Part shown: positions 7,160-7,176 of the stretch, piece by piece
Layout: each line of letters begins with the position of its first letter
Position numbering within the stretch: the stretch's first letter is position 1
From: Candidatus Omnitrophota bacterium
Lineage (GTDB): Bacteria > Omnitrophota > Koll11 > Gygaellales > Profunditerraquicolaceae
Length of the DNA: 7,176 bases
Assembly: GCA_028712045.1 (NCBI GenBank)
Contig: JAQTRA010000023.1
Coordinates: 4,444 to 11,619 of the forward strand
Direction of reading: 5' to 3'
Notes under the pieces: model-generated
The model's database searches: none
What the model saw: only the letters and a program-made list of their open reading frames with translations
Told to the model about the DNA's origin: nothing
Translations under genes and position numbers: made by a program

Positions 7160-7176
7160 TTAATTTTTCCAATAAC
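7160..7176 (-). other. Leader of the hrcA operon (edge fragment)
   Basis: Only 17 bases lie upstream of hrcA. On the minus strand they read GTTATTGGAAAAATTAA. TTGGA may serve as a weak, distant ribosome site. No promoter or CIRCE operator can be seen in so short a piece; both are expected further right, outside the window. Confidence 0.4.

Overview
The window is almost wall-to-wall protein coding, and every gene lies on the minus strand, so transcription runs from the right edge (7176) to the left edge (1). It is a bacterial chromosome segment of moderate to low G+C. The core is a heat-shock chaperone operon in the order hrcA-grpE-dnaK-dnaJ, the layout of HrcA-controlled operons in Gram-positive and many other bacteria. 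It continues without any visible terminator into a small FmdB-type zinc-ribbon protein, a DUF1015 protein and accD (acetyl-CoA carboxylase carboxyltransferase beta subunit). I suspect an uncultured anaerobic lineage such as Candidatus Omnitrophota. This rests on the gene combination and the protein style recalled from memory and is not proven; no marker in the window settles it.

Layout, in transcription order: hrcA 7159-6422, grpE 6419-5904, dnaK 5892-4003, dnaJ 4003-2843, FmdB-like 2830-2564, DUF1015 2551-1265, accD 1262-423. Gaps are 2, 11, -1, 12, 12 and 2 bases, which implies one seven-gene transcription unit with strong translational coupling. The dnaK stop and dnaJ start share one base (TAATG), and several Shine-Dalgarno sequences overlap the stop codon of the gene before. 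After accD there is a near-consensus sigma-70 type promoter (TTGACT, 16 bases, TATAAT) whose -35 box lies in the last accD codons. It should drive a separate gene that runs off the left edge, the N-terminal 121 residues of a MalK/UgpC-type sugar ABC transporter ATPase.

Functionally, HrcA should repress the operon and sense chaperone supply. GrpE, DnaK and DnaJ form the Hsp70 folding cycle. AccD commits acetyl-CoA to fatty acid synthesis, so membrane lipid synthesis may be co-transcribed with chaperones. The FmdB-like and DUF1015 proteins have no established role. The CIRCE operator expected ahead of hrcA would lie beyond the right edge, since only 17 upstream bases are present.

The points most worth a second look are: an HrcA about 100 residues shorter than usual, lacking the middle of its sensor region; a DnaK that lacks the N-terminal insertion typical of Gram-negative Hsp70s and looks, from memory, most like methanogen-type DnaK; an AccD with an extra glycine and a Gly-to-Ala change in two conserved active-site loops; and the operon extension itself. 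I found no mobile element, CRISPR array, RNA gene or wholly new system.
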